DNA from: Lithospermum erythrorhizon
Taxonomy: Eukaryota > Streptophyta > Magnoliopsida > Boraginales > Boraginaceae
DNA: 64,000 nucleotides
Direction: 5' to 3'
Assembly (NCBI GenBank): GCA_019722365.1
Contig: JADFUC010000388.1
Span: 620,001-684,000, forward strand
Position 1 is the first letter of the stretch; each line of letters starts with the position of its first letter. Both the position numbers and the translations under genes were made by a program. Under the pieces are notes generated by a model. It saw only the letters and a list, made by a program, of their open reading frames with translations. It was not told where the DNA came from and did no database searches. This document shows positions 33,660 to 46,255 of this stretch, piece after piece.

Positions 33660-36160
33660 TTACAAATTAAGTGCCTCCAAATCGCGCACATCTCTTTCTG
33701 AACGCGTCTTTCTGATTCTGTTGACGTCTGAAACATGTCGCACGAATTTGATCTGCATATTCAAATATTTAATTTCACTAATAATATAATCTTTTGATAA
33801 AACCTCAAGTTATATGATGAATTATCTCTTAAAAGTCGGTTAACTACTGTTGAAAAACCTTCCCAATTAAATTAAGATGGAGGGAGTATAAAATTCTCCA
33901 GACTGCGGTAGTAACTTCTGGAAGAAACCCTTCCAGAAAACATGCCTAAAAATAATGACTATCTAACAAAGAGATTTGCATTCGTAATTATTGGTGAAAA
34001 CATCTTAGTTTGATCTAAATACAGTTAAAAGTCAGATTTTCTAGACAGTCCCATCTTATTTCCGTTAACTTTAAATAAGTTGAAACTTGAAACCACTGTA
34101 ACTTGAATTATGAGCATAAAAAATATCGACTGCAGTCCATGTATCCCTTTTCCAGTATTTCCCTAAATGACCATACCAACTATCCTCCATGATGAAGGTA
34201 TATTAAAAAGACCACAACATAATGATGGAATAGAAAGATCACAACTGAAGCTAACCTGATCACCATCTTGGATTTCATAGCCACTTATATAATCGTTATC
34301 ACTTAGCAGCTTATAACCATCATAACACAAGCAAAAGTTTCCCCAGACATGTGACCTGTATGACATATAATAGTCAGAACTAGTAAGAGAACAACAAAAA
34401 CAACTCAACCAAAGCATATTATTAGACATAGTTGAATATCAATCATTAGTCATTAGAGAACCTCAACCAAATATAATAGTTGAATATCAATCATTAGACA
34501 TTAGAGAACCTCAACCAAATATAATCATCTCCTTGGTCTAAATTAGCAATCAGTACTAGTGCAATGCCAAGAGACAAGTTAACTTCACACTATAAAAATA
34601 CATTCAAAGTCTATTTTCGAACATCAAACACCAACCAAACATCATCATCTTATCTTCCAATAAGTAGCCTGAGTTCATAAAACCAATCATATATTCTCAA
34701 ATGTATGATAGCCCAACACTATAAAGCTGTAAACGTCAAAGAATCGAAGTCCTTTAACAAAGATTTCTAAGACACTAGCCAGCTCATATTGTACTCTCCC
34801 AGACCCATTGTTTCCTCTTGGTAATAAAATATGGAATCTGATTTTGTGTGCAAGTTGCCGCTAACACCTAAATTTGACAAAGTTAATATAAGGATTTGAT
34901 TATACGAAATAGGAAGGGAAGTTGCAACGAATGCCCGCAAATCTAGATTACCAAACCCAACATGTGAACTCAAACAAAGACCCAACACCCTAAACATCAA
35001 TTATATCTCCATAAAAAAAAGAGCTCATAATACAATTATATATACCACGAGACTGTCTGCGGAGAATAACAAAAGGCAGTTTCCACAGCATCCTTGAGGT
35101 CTGCTACTGTCCCATTCTTCGCCACGTAGATTTCTGTTACAAAAAGTACGATAACAGAAACAATCATCATCGATATCTTACATTTATCAATCACATTTAA
35201 AACAATAAAAAATTGCTTATAAATGGTCATCCAAAAAGATTGTCTATTTTGATGTGCAATTGTCAAAAGCAACAAACTTTATAGCCTTAATTGACATATC
35301 TAACTTAAATATGTATCAAATTTATCATGTAAATCATAAATCACATTAAAATACCATCTTTTGATATATTTTTCACCAAATAATACATAAATCATATACA
35401 AAAAAGACCCGAGTTCAAAATTTGAAAATCCAACCATCAAAATTCAACAATGTAGCATCTTTAGATATATTTTGCAGCAAATAATATAAACTACATTAAA
35501 AAAGATACTCGACGTCAAAATTCAAAAAGTCAAACATCAAAATTCAAAAACCGGACAATCATTTCGAGACAAAAGTAACAACAAACAATAAATTCCTTTA
35601 TACAACACATTCAAAAAATACCCGAGTTCAAAATTCAAACAATCAACCATTAAAATTCAAAACCGAGCAATCATTAGTCAAAAGTAACAATGACAATAAA
35701 TTCCTTCACTAACACATTCCAAAAAATACCGGCGTTCAAATTCAACAAAAATGGTATGAAATTCAAAACATGGACAATCATTTCAGGACAAAAGTAACAA
35801 CAAACAATAAATTCCTGTATACAATACACTAAAAAAATACCCGAGTTCAAAATTCAAAATACCAACCATTAAAATTCAAAACCGAACAATCATTTCAAGT
35901 CAAAAGTAATAACAAACAATAAATTCCTTTATACAACACATTCGAAAAATCAACCATCAAAACCCAAAACTGGGCAATCATTTCGGGACAAAAGTACCAA
36001 CAAAACAAAAAACTCGTAAAAATCGCACAATTACCAAAAGAAGTTCCATCTAATTTAAGAACTTAAGCCAAGCTGAAACTCATAACAGATCTTGTATATG
36101 AAAAGCTTTTATCAATCAACAATAATGGCGAAAACGGAACCGGGCAAATTTGCAATGGTC
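33660..36160 (-). CDS. SNRNP25-like (U11/U12 25K) ubiquitin-fold protein, 5' part damaged or unresolved
   Basis: Related to the U11/U12 snRNP 25-kDa protein of the minor spliceosome, or to its plant ubiquitin-like paralogues. Clear exons: 35046-35133 (EIYVAKNGTVADLKDAVETA), 34256-34355 (SHVWGNFCLCYDGYKLLSDN then YEIQDGDQ), 33660-33752 (IKFVRHVSDVNRIRKTRSER to the stop), phases agreeing. Upstream, an exon ending at 36035 with VLKLDGTSF joins correctly to EIYV. Its 5' part, with SFSYTRSV, is separated from VLKLDG by a local frame change containing TAA; two small deletions totalling 3 bases would explain it. No start codon is evident in that frame. An acceptor CTTAAG right after the stop is an alternative. 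So this is either a damaged copy, a sequence error, or a gene whose first exon I have not found. A 48-bp tandem repeat and a long AT-rich array fill its introns. Confidence 0.7.
34432..34527. repeat. Two-copy tandem repeat, 48-bp unit, SNRNP25-like intron
   Basis: TTGAATATCAATCATTAG(T/A)CATTAGAG followed by AACCTCAACCAAATATAAT is present twice in direct tandem with only one or two differences. It lies in the intron between 34356 and 35045. Confidence 0.85.
35270..36010. repeat. Tandem array of the recurring AT-rich element in the SNRNP25-like intron
   Basis: The array starts with AACTTTATAGCCTTAATTGA and TTTGATATATTTTTCACCAA, as in the copies at 10.4 and 55.7 kb. It continues with five or more units of about 90-120 bp. 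Each holds CCCGAGTTCAAAATTCAAA, CAACCAT(C/T)AAAATTCAAAA, GGACAATCATTTC, AAAAGTAACAACAAACAAT and AAATTCCTTTATACAACAC. Outside this intron the element is present as one to three copies, so the expansion here is local. Confidence 0.75.
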
Positions 36161-36279
36161 TCCCTTTACTTATGATGTGATCACCATCTGCCCATATTGC
36201 ATTTTGTAGCAACAAACAAATAAAAAATCCAAAATAAAAAAAATAGAAAAATCACAATCAATTTTCCCAATTGTTGATA

Positions 36280-36870
36280 TTTTTATAGTGAACCCCAAAA
36301 GTTTGAATTTTTTAAATTGCACAAATAAATTGGGATCACAATAAACTTGGTATTTTCCTTAATTGAAACCCAAAAAAGCTCGAATTTTTAAAATTGCACA
36401 AATAAATTGGGATATATATGATTGTAATTGGGATATTCCGGTAGAATTAGGGTTTGCAAAATCAATAAAATCCTCTCAATTAATTTGGGTATTTTGACTT
36501 TTTTGTAAAATTGGACAATTAAATTGGGGTAAATGACTTGATTTTGATTGGGATATTCAATAGGATTAGGGTTTCTAAAATCACAACAAAATTTTAAAAA
36601 AAAATCAATTAATTTGGGTACTTTCCTTAATTAAGAGACGCCAAAAATTGATTTTTCCTTAATTTAATTTGGGTATTTTGCTTAATTGAAACCCTAATTT
36701 GATGAATTTGTTAGTAATTGGACAATTAAATTGGGATAAATGAATTGATTTTGATTGAACTTATGGTTTGAAATTGGCGGAAGAGAGAGATATGAGCAAA
36801 GAGATAAATCTCTCTCTTTTTCTCTCTCTCGATTTCTTCTTCTTTTTTTTTCTCTGGTTGGTTAATCTTT
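36280..36870. repeat. Degenerate AT-rich repeat with TAGGGTTT boxes, then CT/GA-rich tract
   Basis: Related short segments with AATTGCACAAATAAATTGGG (twice), GGACAATTAAATTGGG (twice) and ATTAGGGTTT (twice, plus one inverted) lie upstream of the SNRNP25-like gene. A CTCTCTCT-rich tract (36786-36860) reads GAGAGA on the gene strand, as in many plant 5' UTRs. The likely transcription start region of the minus-strand gene is here. Confidence 0.5.
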
Positions 36871-39800
36871 GATGTTGGGAATATTATTGATATTAGGGGT
36901 ATATGGCATTTGTTTTTTTAGGTGTGGTTTCAAATTTGATGAAATATATAATTATTCCGATTAATTTGTAATATGATATTATGTGATATATAATTTCTAA
37001 CCTGATATTATATGAGTGTAATTATGTATCACATATAGATGAGAGAATCTCGACCTTCTTTTTTGTCTTCTTTATTATATATATATCATGGCTTATGAAT
37101 TATGAGTAAACATGGTGCTTATAAAGGATATAACTGTCTTTCATTACTTATCTAAAGTATAACCGTATAGCAATTTCATGAGCATTTAAATGCAATGTGT
37201 GTTGAATTAATAAAAGAAGCATTGAAATATCTTAAAATATACATTTTATGAGCGAATCGATCAAAATATCGGTAGTTATAGATGATGGAGCGATTGTGTA
37301 TGTGATATGATCTTTATAGAATTTGTGTAGGACATAAATAGAGACTCCAAATTAATGGGGTAAAGGTTGGATAGAAAAGGAAAAAAAGTCGATTAAAATG
37401 AAGCAAGAAAAGTATTAGATTCAAAGATTGTAGCTCAATTTGAGTATCATCGGTTTATGATAATTATGTTCAATGTGTTAAACAATCTGTCCAAATTGAT
37501 AATTCTTTCAAAAATAAAATGGCTAGTTGCTTACACCTGAGAAATTAAGAATGTAAGATGAACAGAGCAATTCCAAGGCTCGAAGCATGAGCAATTATCC
37601 CAGCATAATCAAAACCCTCGGAACACACAAATTCACATTTGAAAGAGGGGTAAACTTCGGAATTAATTGACTTCAATTAAGTGTAAAAAACAATAATATG
37701 GTGATCAAAAGCAGAAGTCAGAGTAATTTCTTAACATATTTCTACTATGTCTTAAAGATTACAAGAAAAGTTGCATCTTTCGCATTCGATTACATAAGCA
37801 TACTCTATCGGGGGAAAATAATGATACAACAATAGTCATAGACGGATCCAGAATCGACTTTTTAATTATTATTAGTTGTATATATTATTTCTTTTATATA
37901 ATATGTAGTGTGTATATGTCAGTGGTTACTTTATTACATTAGTTTATATCGGGCTAGTCTGTAGGGTTTTATTGATTGTATTTATATAGGCGACTAATAT
38001 CAATGTAAGGACGGAATCAGAAAAGAATTAGGGGAGAAGATAAGAATTTGTAGAATTAGGAAAAGAGAAAATAAAGTGAAGAAAACCTCGTTGGAGTTAA
38101 AGTAAAAATAAGTGAAGGTGGAAAAGAAAAACTATTAAGAAGAGAAATTGTAACCAACAAATCAAGAATATCTCGTTGGAGGATAAGAATATAGAAAATC
38201 ATAAATTATCAAGAAACTAAAGAAAACATCGTGAGAGGTATATAAAGAGAAAAAAAAAGAATAAGATAGATTATGAAACCTCCTTTGAGGGAAATAACAT
38301 CACAGAGAGGATATAAATTTTGCATCAGAAATTTCATGAGGTAGAAAGAAGAAATAAACCAGTAGAAAGATGTCCTTTTCTTCTTTGGCTTAATCGCTTT
38401 GGGCGCCATTCGTATAAGGAGTACAATACCTCGATAAGCGTGTTGGGCGACTTTGAATTGAGAATGTATCGTGATCATACAGACTCATGGTCTGGTGTAT
38501 TTTTTTATATGAAAACAAAGTTGTTTTTCAAGTCACACATGACCTAAAGAATAGATTAGATGAGGGGGGAAGAAATATATGTGTGCTGGCTACTAGTAGT
38601 GTACCCCCCGTCTTAGAAAAGAAAAACAGGCAGAAAATCATAAAACTGTAAAACTATATCGAAAAAATAATAATAAATAATAAATATATGGATGTCCGAC
38701 GGGTGGTTTTGTGGTGGTGGTACGTCAGTATAACAAAACACCGAGTTGTAATCTAGAGCTCACGTCTTATAATAGAATATAAAGTAGTGAATAATATTAT
38801 TGATAATATTTTTTGGATCATTACAATAGAATAGAAAAACATTAATATATGGCATCTGGTTAGTAGCTTTTCTGTCAGGTGTCCCCAGCAGTAATGATAG
38901 AGTGATGGGCGAAACGAGGCTGAGCCCCAAGAGTCTAATATATAATAAACATGACGCAATATTTTTAATACTTTTTGAAACTAACAGTAAAAAAATGTGA
39001 AGGCTATGATTGGTGAATAGCTTCGTCTATTTAAACAGTGAACGATATAATGGACGTTCCAATGCAAAGTGAACGAAATTTGTGGAAGTTGGTAATTTGG
39101 GGCAAAATAAAAAAAATTGGGTGTGCAAAATACTCAAATAGTGCTCCCCAAATGTCGAAAGTACATAGTTAACACACCTAATCATGGCAGATTACTATTT
39201 AGATTCTTAAATAGAAACTGTCATATAATTCACTATTTGTTACATCAAACAACGATTAGTACCTAATAGTAGTAACCAGTAGTTATCACATCATCACTTA
39301 TTAAATGTTCAAATCATTTGCGTACACACAAAATCTCTCAAGCAATAATTATATAATATGATGGAACTTGAATCAAAATTATGGAGAATCAAAAACATTA
39401 AATTTATTTGACAATTTATTATTATTATTATTGTTGAGGATCAATTACTATATTTTGTGTAAAATAACTTATACTCCATAATTTTTTATAGATGTTCTAA
39501 TATACTTATAAAATTATGCATTATTAATATTGATCTTGAATAGCAGAATGTCAAATAACATAAATTATAATGAACATAAAATCATATTGTGATTCACAAC
39601 TAATCATTGGATCAATTTTATAATGCTCCAACTTAGGAATTGAAGAACAGAAATGATGACTAATGGCGGCTGGTCACGGGGGCAAATTAGTAGTGCTGGC
39701 CATCAACTCCGCAACTAGTCTTGTCCCGGATCCGCAGGGACAGGGTTCAAAGAACATAAATTATTAGTTACCTTTTATTAAGGCATACTATTATTTATTT

Positions 39801-41199
39801 CTCTATCTTCATTTATTTGATTGTTTAAAATAAAAATAATTTATTAAAATAATTATTAGTTATATAATTTTTAAGGAGAGAAAAAATTATCAATCAATAA
39901 ATAAAAATATTATGAAACAAAATAAACTATGCAAAAAATTGCATTAATAAAGAAAATAATCATTTATAATGAAATTAAAATTTTTTGCTAAATGATCGGA
40001 ATAATTTAAATACTACTCTCCTTAACATCATTCTAGAAACAAAAGATTTGAAATTATTTTTAAAATACTACATATAACTTACAAAATTGTTTACTTATAT
40101 TCATCACTTTTAGATGTTAGTCTATTTATAAATAAAATATTGACATGAAAGTAGTTTGGGAACTGTGAATTCGGCGGTAAATAACTAATAAACTGTTGTG
40201 GTATTTACCCTTCGCTTTGAAAGGGTGTAGTTACCGACTCTTTATGGAGAGCTGGCCTTATATGATTGGTTTATGGTATCGATTATCTGAAATCGGGTTG
40301 ATGGCGTCAAAATTTATTTGGCTTACATGTAGCTCGGAAGCGTGAATATCGTAGTTCTTTAGCTATTAATTATATCTACATGAAAGTAAGATTACAAAAT
40401 CATATCTAACCTCCTAACTAATAATTATATATAGAATCAAATCATTTGATTCTATCATATCTCTAACAAATATCTTTAATATGATTTTTTTATAAATAAT
40501 ATATTTATTTGACTTAAAAAACGTCATGTTAGTTATTTATGATTAAATTCAAGGCTAATTTGCATTACACTTACAATATTATATTTCGTTCTATAGCAGT
40601 TACTGAATTATCAGTTTGTTTAGATCCTGATCACACCAAGCTATTTATTTATCGTTTCGGTAGTGTTACATACAAACTATTTTTTTCGTTTGAGGTTGGT
40701 CCCTCAACTGATTTTTAACAGCAAAACACACATTTTCGGTACAAAATAATTATTTTACCCCAACATTAACTAAAGTATAAGGGGCACATTTTACATAATC
40801 AATTGACCAAAACGGAACAAATGAATCCTCAATGGAGCAATTAGGATGATAATGATGAACAGCTTTTGCCCCGATTATGCAGAGCGAGGTCCGACCCGAG
40901 CCAAAAGTGAATACCTATGATGGTATTTTGAACCAAAAACCTTTGTCGCCTCCGATTGCAAGTTTGTTCCTGATTGAGCAAAGACACAAAGAAATGAGCA
41001 CGCTTTAAGCTGACTGACTCGGCCTGGATTAAGGGGCTGTACAAACCCCCTATTAAACTTGCGTGAGTCGAATCTTTGAGGGGTTATTTAGCAATTTGGT
41101 TGTGTGCGTGAGCATCAATATACCATGACCAAATAGTATTTTTTTATTCACTGAGAGCAGTTATTTTACTCCTAAACATAATTTATGTAACTACAGCGG
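36871..41199. other. Gene-poor region
   Basis: No gene recognised. The segment 37900-38560 has retroelement-like leader character (purine-rich, TTTATATAGGCGACTAATATC) but no protein remains. GC-richer islands at 39660-39760 (with TCCCGGATCCGCAGGGACAGG) and 40200-40370 carry no recognisable product. Confidence 0.45.
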
Positions 41200-41214
41200 C
41201 TTACAAATAGAGGG

Positions 41215-41515
41215 GGCAAAATAGTCATTTCACTCCCAATCCCAATTCGCTTGAACAAACCGTTAATTTACAAAATGGGACACGAGAGCTCAATACCCGA
41301 TTCCTCGACAAGCGACTACTCCCGATTAGGCGAAAAGTCGTCCAAATAGATCGTGGGGTTGCGGGTGAGGATGGGAATGGGGGTGGGGGTGGGTTAGGGT
41401 TGTCAAAGTAGAAAGGTGTAGAGTTGTGAGGTGAAATTTAGGGGTAGAAATTTGAGCGTATACACGCACCAAAAGCGGAGACTTGTTTTGGGGGTGAAAT
41501 GACTATTTGCTTTGT
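41215..41515. mobile_element. MITE-like element with AAAATAGTCATTTC termini
   Basis: The left end GGCAAAATAGTCATTTCACT and the reverse-complemented right end AAAGCAAATAGTCATTTCAC are inverted repeats about 300 bp apart. Between them is a G-rich strand segment. The same terminus motif recurs at 41555, 41725 and, inverted, at 56518, so a family is present. The target-site duplication was not resolved. Confidence 0.5.
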
Positions 41516-41650
41516 TGTAAAGTGTAATGGATTCTGAAATTTATCTTTCGAGGGTAAAATAGTCATTTCGGTAATAAAAAAACACTATTTGGGTGTGTGT
41601 ATATTGGATCGGGGTAGGGGAGGGGTGTGGGAAGGGGGTAGGATGGGTGT
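41355..41650. repeat. G-rich runs with strong G-quadruplex potential
   Basis: On the plus strand 41357-41400 holds GGGAATGGGGGTGGGGGTGG and more GGG runs. The stretch 41618-41646 reads GGGGTAGGGGAGGGGTGTGG, continuing into GGGAAGGGGG. Each has at least four G-tracts of three or more with short loops. The second is preceded by CACTATTTGGGTGTGTGTAT, which is repeated at 56613 before another G-rich run. Confidence 0.6.
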
Positions 41651-44600
41651 GTTAAAGAAGAAAAGTATGGTATTATTTTAGTGTTATGTTAAGTAATAAC
41701 ATGCTTTTAGTTTATTATAGGGACAAAATAGTCATTTTATATAGAAATGTGTTTTTGTCGGAAAAAATCAGTGAGGGCCGTCACAAGCGAAAAAATAGTT
41801 TAGGGGCCCAGTGGCACAGCGATAAATAGTTTAAGGGGCCAGGGCGCGAAACAGCCCGATAGTTAAATGAATGGCGTAGAAGCGTCTGCTTGATAATTCG
41901 AGGGACAAAATGCGAATTAACCTAAATTTAACAATCTTTAATACTTTGATTGACATTCAAATATTTAATTTGGACAAATTGTTAAATTTATTGTGAAATA
42001 CATTGAGAAGATTATTTATTGATATACTTCATCATGTACTATTACCCTATTAGCTCATACAAAAATATTTGTAATTAAAATTTGAAAGTCAAATGTGAAA
42101 AAATAAATCTTGTCAAATTAAGAATGAAATAAGTAATTTATTATCTAAATAAATACTATACTGTTGATATAGTTAAACTAAAAATGAGCAATTTACTTTT
42201 TACAATATTTTTCTCTAGAATTCCATTCTTAAAGTCACAATAAATCAATTTTCTAGACAAAATAGTTTGAATCCAACTTCAGTTATAATGCCATTTTTGC
42301 CTTGTCAACGACTTTGAGAGTGAGAGAAGTAATCATGTTGAGTTAATCAAAGTTGATTTTAGATTCCTTAGATTTTAAAATTGAACATAAGAAGTACGGA
42401 GTAAATAATAAATTTAATAATGTGATCAATTGATATATAGATTTAGTTTATTTTAGATTATTTCAACCGATTGCGTGGTGATTAGTTGATCATGTGGAAT
42501 GAACCTCATAAAAAATATAATTGTATGTATTCACCTAATCAATTAATTAATAAAAATAATTCAAAACAAACTAACAGATACGGTCTCATACTCTCATTTT
42601 ATAACATATAACCATCAAGTCTATTTGTTGAGATTCATTTACGTGCTTACTCTATTTTTGTAAGCAATGAACTTACGAAGGACAAAATCGTCAAATTTAT
42701 TGTATGAAGAACCGCTCTAAACAAAAATGATGTAACTGTTTCATAACAAAAATTAAAAAAATCAATGTAGAAACCAAATTACCCCGTTTTATGAGGACCG
42801 TTAGATTAGAATTTCTACCTAAATGATCAATCTAATGGGTAAAATCATAATTATCTTCTTACTTACATTAATTGTGTAAGCTCCTATAAGGGGCAGTTAT
42901 TTGTTATAGTACATAATTATAAGTCTATTTGTAGGCAAATACGGAGTAATTGAATACGTATATTTCAATTAAAAAAATACACATATAATAAATTATTATT
43001 TGATATATCACCTCTTTGTAACATCAATAGATACATAAAATTTATAAGATGCTCGCAGGCGTTCTTTCAGTAGTAAAAGAAGGCGAGTCTTCCTTCTAAA
43101 CCTCTAATGCTATTAAATGGGGTGTGAGTTCGAATTATCTGATGCTTGAAATACCGTAGGGGGTTTGAGTACTTATGAAGTAACAAAATACCGTATTGAA
43201 ATGATTTAAAAGGCTGGTCACTGTCAGATGGTATCCACTTAATTTATCCTCGAAGATATCTGAGAGCAGGGGTCCGTGGACCACGGCTTCATATAAATAA
43301 AATTCATAAGATGGGTTTGCTGAAAATAGCAACATCCGAAAGAAAATAGGTTACCCTTTTCGTAAAAGATAAAAAAGAGAATTAAATCAACTTTCATCAC
43401 AATACTCAACTTGCAAGACCAACAAGGACGGCTGCATTTATATACTTTATTTGGAATATAAAATTCATCCCACGTATTGATTGGTTCTTCAGAATTTCAT
43501 ATTCTATTTGTCTTATTATTATAATTATCTTGTCAAAATACAAGTGTCCAAGAATTAAAAGAAACACCATCATTATCAAATAAATATATTCCGTATAAAA
43601 CAAACTAGTTCCATAAGAAATAACGAGTGATTAAAATATAATTTTAATAAATCAACAATTTTTGTTAGGAGTATTATAATATGATGAAGATAGCGACTGT
43701 CACTTTTGTTTATGATACCCGAATTTGATTTATCTTAATTTGATTTATGTTATTGCACGAGTACAATTTATAAATTCATACAATCACTACCTCCATCATT
43801 CATTTTACAAATTCTATCTATCTTAAACAAAATTATTCTTACTAGTACTTAGATAAAATTTATTTTATATTTAAAGTAATATCTAATCATATAATCCTTC
43901 TTTTCTATAAATATTATACAGTTTTGACTTTTTTAAAAATTTAAGAGATGATATATTTGATACTAGTTAAAGTTAACTTATATTATAAAATACATATAAA
44001 CATTGATCAAATGAGACAAGTTATGGAAAATGAAAAAAAAACCCAATATTCATAAGAAGGAGAGAGTAATTTTTAATTAATACACATACCTAAATGATTC
44101 AATTATTGGTTCAAAAGTAATGTGGCTACCAAACATTATCCCGCTAAATGAGGTTGTTTAAAAGTAATTTGGTTAGTTGATTAATAAAATTCAATTACTT
44201 TGGATGGAGAGAGTCTATGAGTATTTACCAAAAGTATTTAAGCTACAGTAGTCGGGCATAGCTTTATTGAGAAGTGCAAGTTCGATTAACTGAATTTTAC
44301 ACTGCGGGGTTTCAGCAATCACTCGGTGGTTTCATTTACGTGGAGGTGAGTACGATATCGAAAGCGAAGCGGGCTCATGAACTTGAGGTTCTAATTTTCT
44401 ATCGTTTTGGTAAAAAGAAAGAGTCATAAAGAGTATTTGATTTTCAACTTAAATTAAAAAACAATTGTTTACTTTTATTAGCCTAAGAATTCAGTTTGTT
44501 ATAGATTTTGTTCATAAATAATTGAGTATACCAAATGAATTAATACAAGCTTATGTCTAGATTCATTTGAATAATCAAGTATTTGATAAATTAATTCAAA

Positions 44601-45534
44601 ACAAATTAAGCCTAAATCTTAAGAACAATTCTTTGAAAAAAAAAAAATTAACCGCAAATCAAAATTGAGAGTTGCTTAGATTCGAGGGGCATAAAATCAT
44701 TATGACTTACTAGTAATATCACGTAATGAGTTCACTTATCCTTATGATTCTCATAATAACAATTTTGTATTACAAGAATAAACTTTTATAAACCATAATA
44801 TATACAAAACATAAATTACAAAGTTTAATATGATTAAAAAAGTAATTCGGACACAGTCTTCCAATAAAGTAGTCCGTAGTTTGTTTGTCCGTTATAATAT
44901 GTGTTGATAAGTGGTTGGTAATATCCCAATTCCTTAGCCGTCTTCCCATAAGCCTAGGATCATACGTCACTAACCCCCCTCCTCCTCTCATCGTATATTA
45001 CAAATTCTCTTATTACCAAATAATCAAATTATCCAAACAACATCAAATAAAAATAAACAAGGTATAACATAATATAAACCTACTTCTTATATTATATGTG
45101 AAATTTTATACTATATACTTTATATGTATAATATAAGCTTTTACTTGTTGTATATATATATTTTTCAACTTTATGTATTAGTCGTGTGTGTGTCAGAGTT
45201 CGTGCTGACTTTTTATTATTATTTTCTTTTTGTAATCACTTTGTTTCATATTTATATTAAATTCATGTTTGTATTGAATTTTATCATTTAGATAAAGGAA
45301 ATAGTTTGAGAAATACTGATCACTTCATGTAATAGTAAGTTTTATTTAATATTTTTTTTTATTATTATTAAAGCTTGATAATTGTTATGTATGTGTTTTT
45401 TATGATTTTTTTTTGGTGTTGGTGATATTTATTTTTTTAATCAGTTTCGATAATCGGATTGTTTGGTGAATTTTATTAGTTTGGGTTGATTTTTTTGCAA
45501 AAAAAAAAATATATGTTGTTTTCTCAAATAATAT
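41651..45534. other. Gene-poor AT-rich region upstream of the JUL1-like gene
   Basis: No gene recognised. Segments at 43040-43300 and 44250-44400 have GTTCGAATTA or GTTCGATTAA boxes resembling Pol III B boxes and may be worn SINEs. The promoter and first non-coding exon of the JUL1-like gene should lie in the last kilobase (about 44900-45400). Confidence 0.45.
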
Positions 45535-46100
45535 TTGAATTTTTGTGTTATGATGTTGATTAGTTCTTGTTAATTGGGTTCGTTTTGAATCGTGTATTAG
45601 TTGTTAATTATGAGCTAGCTAAATTTTTTTTTGTTTTTTTTCAAAGTCATGAATTCTTTTTGGATTAGATGAAAATTAAAAAGGAAAATAGAGTTGGTCA
45701 ACATGTAGGGGTTAGTTGAAACATGGTTTGTGTTGAAAGAGCAATTGGGGTTGTCTGATAATTCTATATTCGAACAATATCGTGGTTTTGATCGAGCCTT
45801 TGTAGTATTGAATTTCGTCTTTTTGGTTAGCTTGTTGATGATCAGTTGTTGAGTGATTGTTTAGTTTTTGAATTTTTGTATTAATATGTTAATTGGTTCG
45901 ATTGAATTGGTTTCGTTCTGAATCGTGTATTAGTTGTTAACTATAAGCCAGCTAAAGTTTTTGTTGTCAAAGTCATGAATTTTCTATGTATAAGATGAAA
46001 ATTAAAAAGAAAGAAAAAGTTGGTCAATATTTAGGGGTTAGTTGAAGCATGGTTTTTGGTCTTTTGGGTTGAAAGAACAACGGTTTTCGACTTTAGACTG
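45535..46100. repeat. Diverged tandem duplication (about 330 bp offset) in the JUL1-like 5' leader intron
   Basis: Unit 1 (about 45535-45770) and unit 2 (about 45868-46100) share AATCGTGTATTAGTTGTTAA, AGCTAGCTAAA / AGCCAGCTAAA, CAAAGTCATGAATT, AGATGAAAATTAAAAAG and TAGGGGTTAGTTGAA in the same order. The duplication precedes the acceptor TTGCAG at 46240-46245. Confidence 0.8.
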
Positions 46101-46255
46101 ATCTCTTCGAGTTTGTTTATCAAGGTGTTACAATTGTAAATTTCGTATAGCTGATTAACTTGATGATGAGCAGTTGAGTAATTGTTAAGTTGTGTTTAAT
46201 ATCATGAAGTACCTTTTTAATGGGGTTGAATGATTTGGATTGCAGAACAAGTTAC

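Noticed and set aside
38209..38547. Overlapping 89- and 75-residue frames on both strands
   Set aside because: Each lies in purine-rich, retroelement-leader-like DNA; no domain and no supporting splice sites.
43040..43300. Possible tRNA or SINE (GTTCGAATTA box)
   Set aside because: No cloverleaf can be drawn and no matching A box at the right distance; left as unassigned.
46220..46255. Upstream in-frame ATG for the JUL1-like gene
   Set aside because: It lies before a good splice acceptor (TTGCAG at 46240-46245), and the family starts at MD.., so the ATG at 46256 was chosen.
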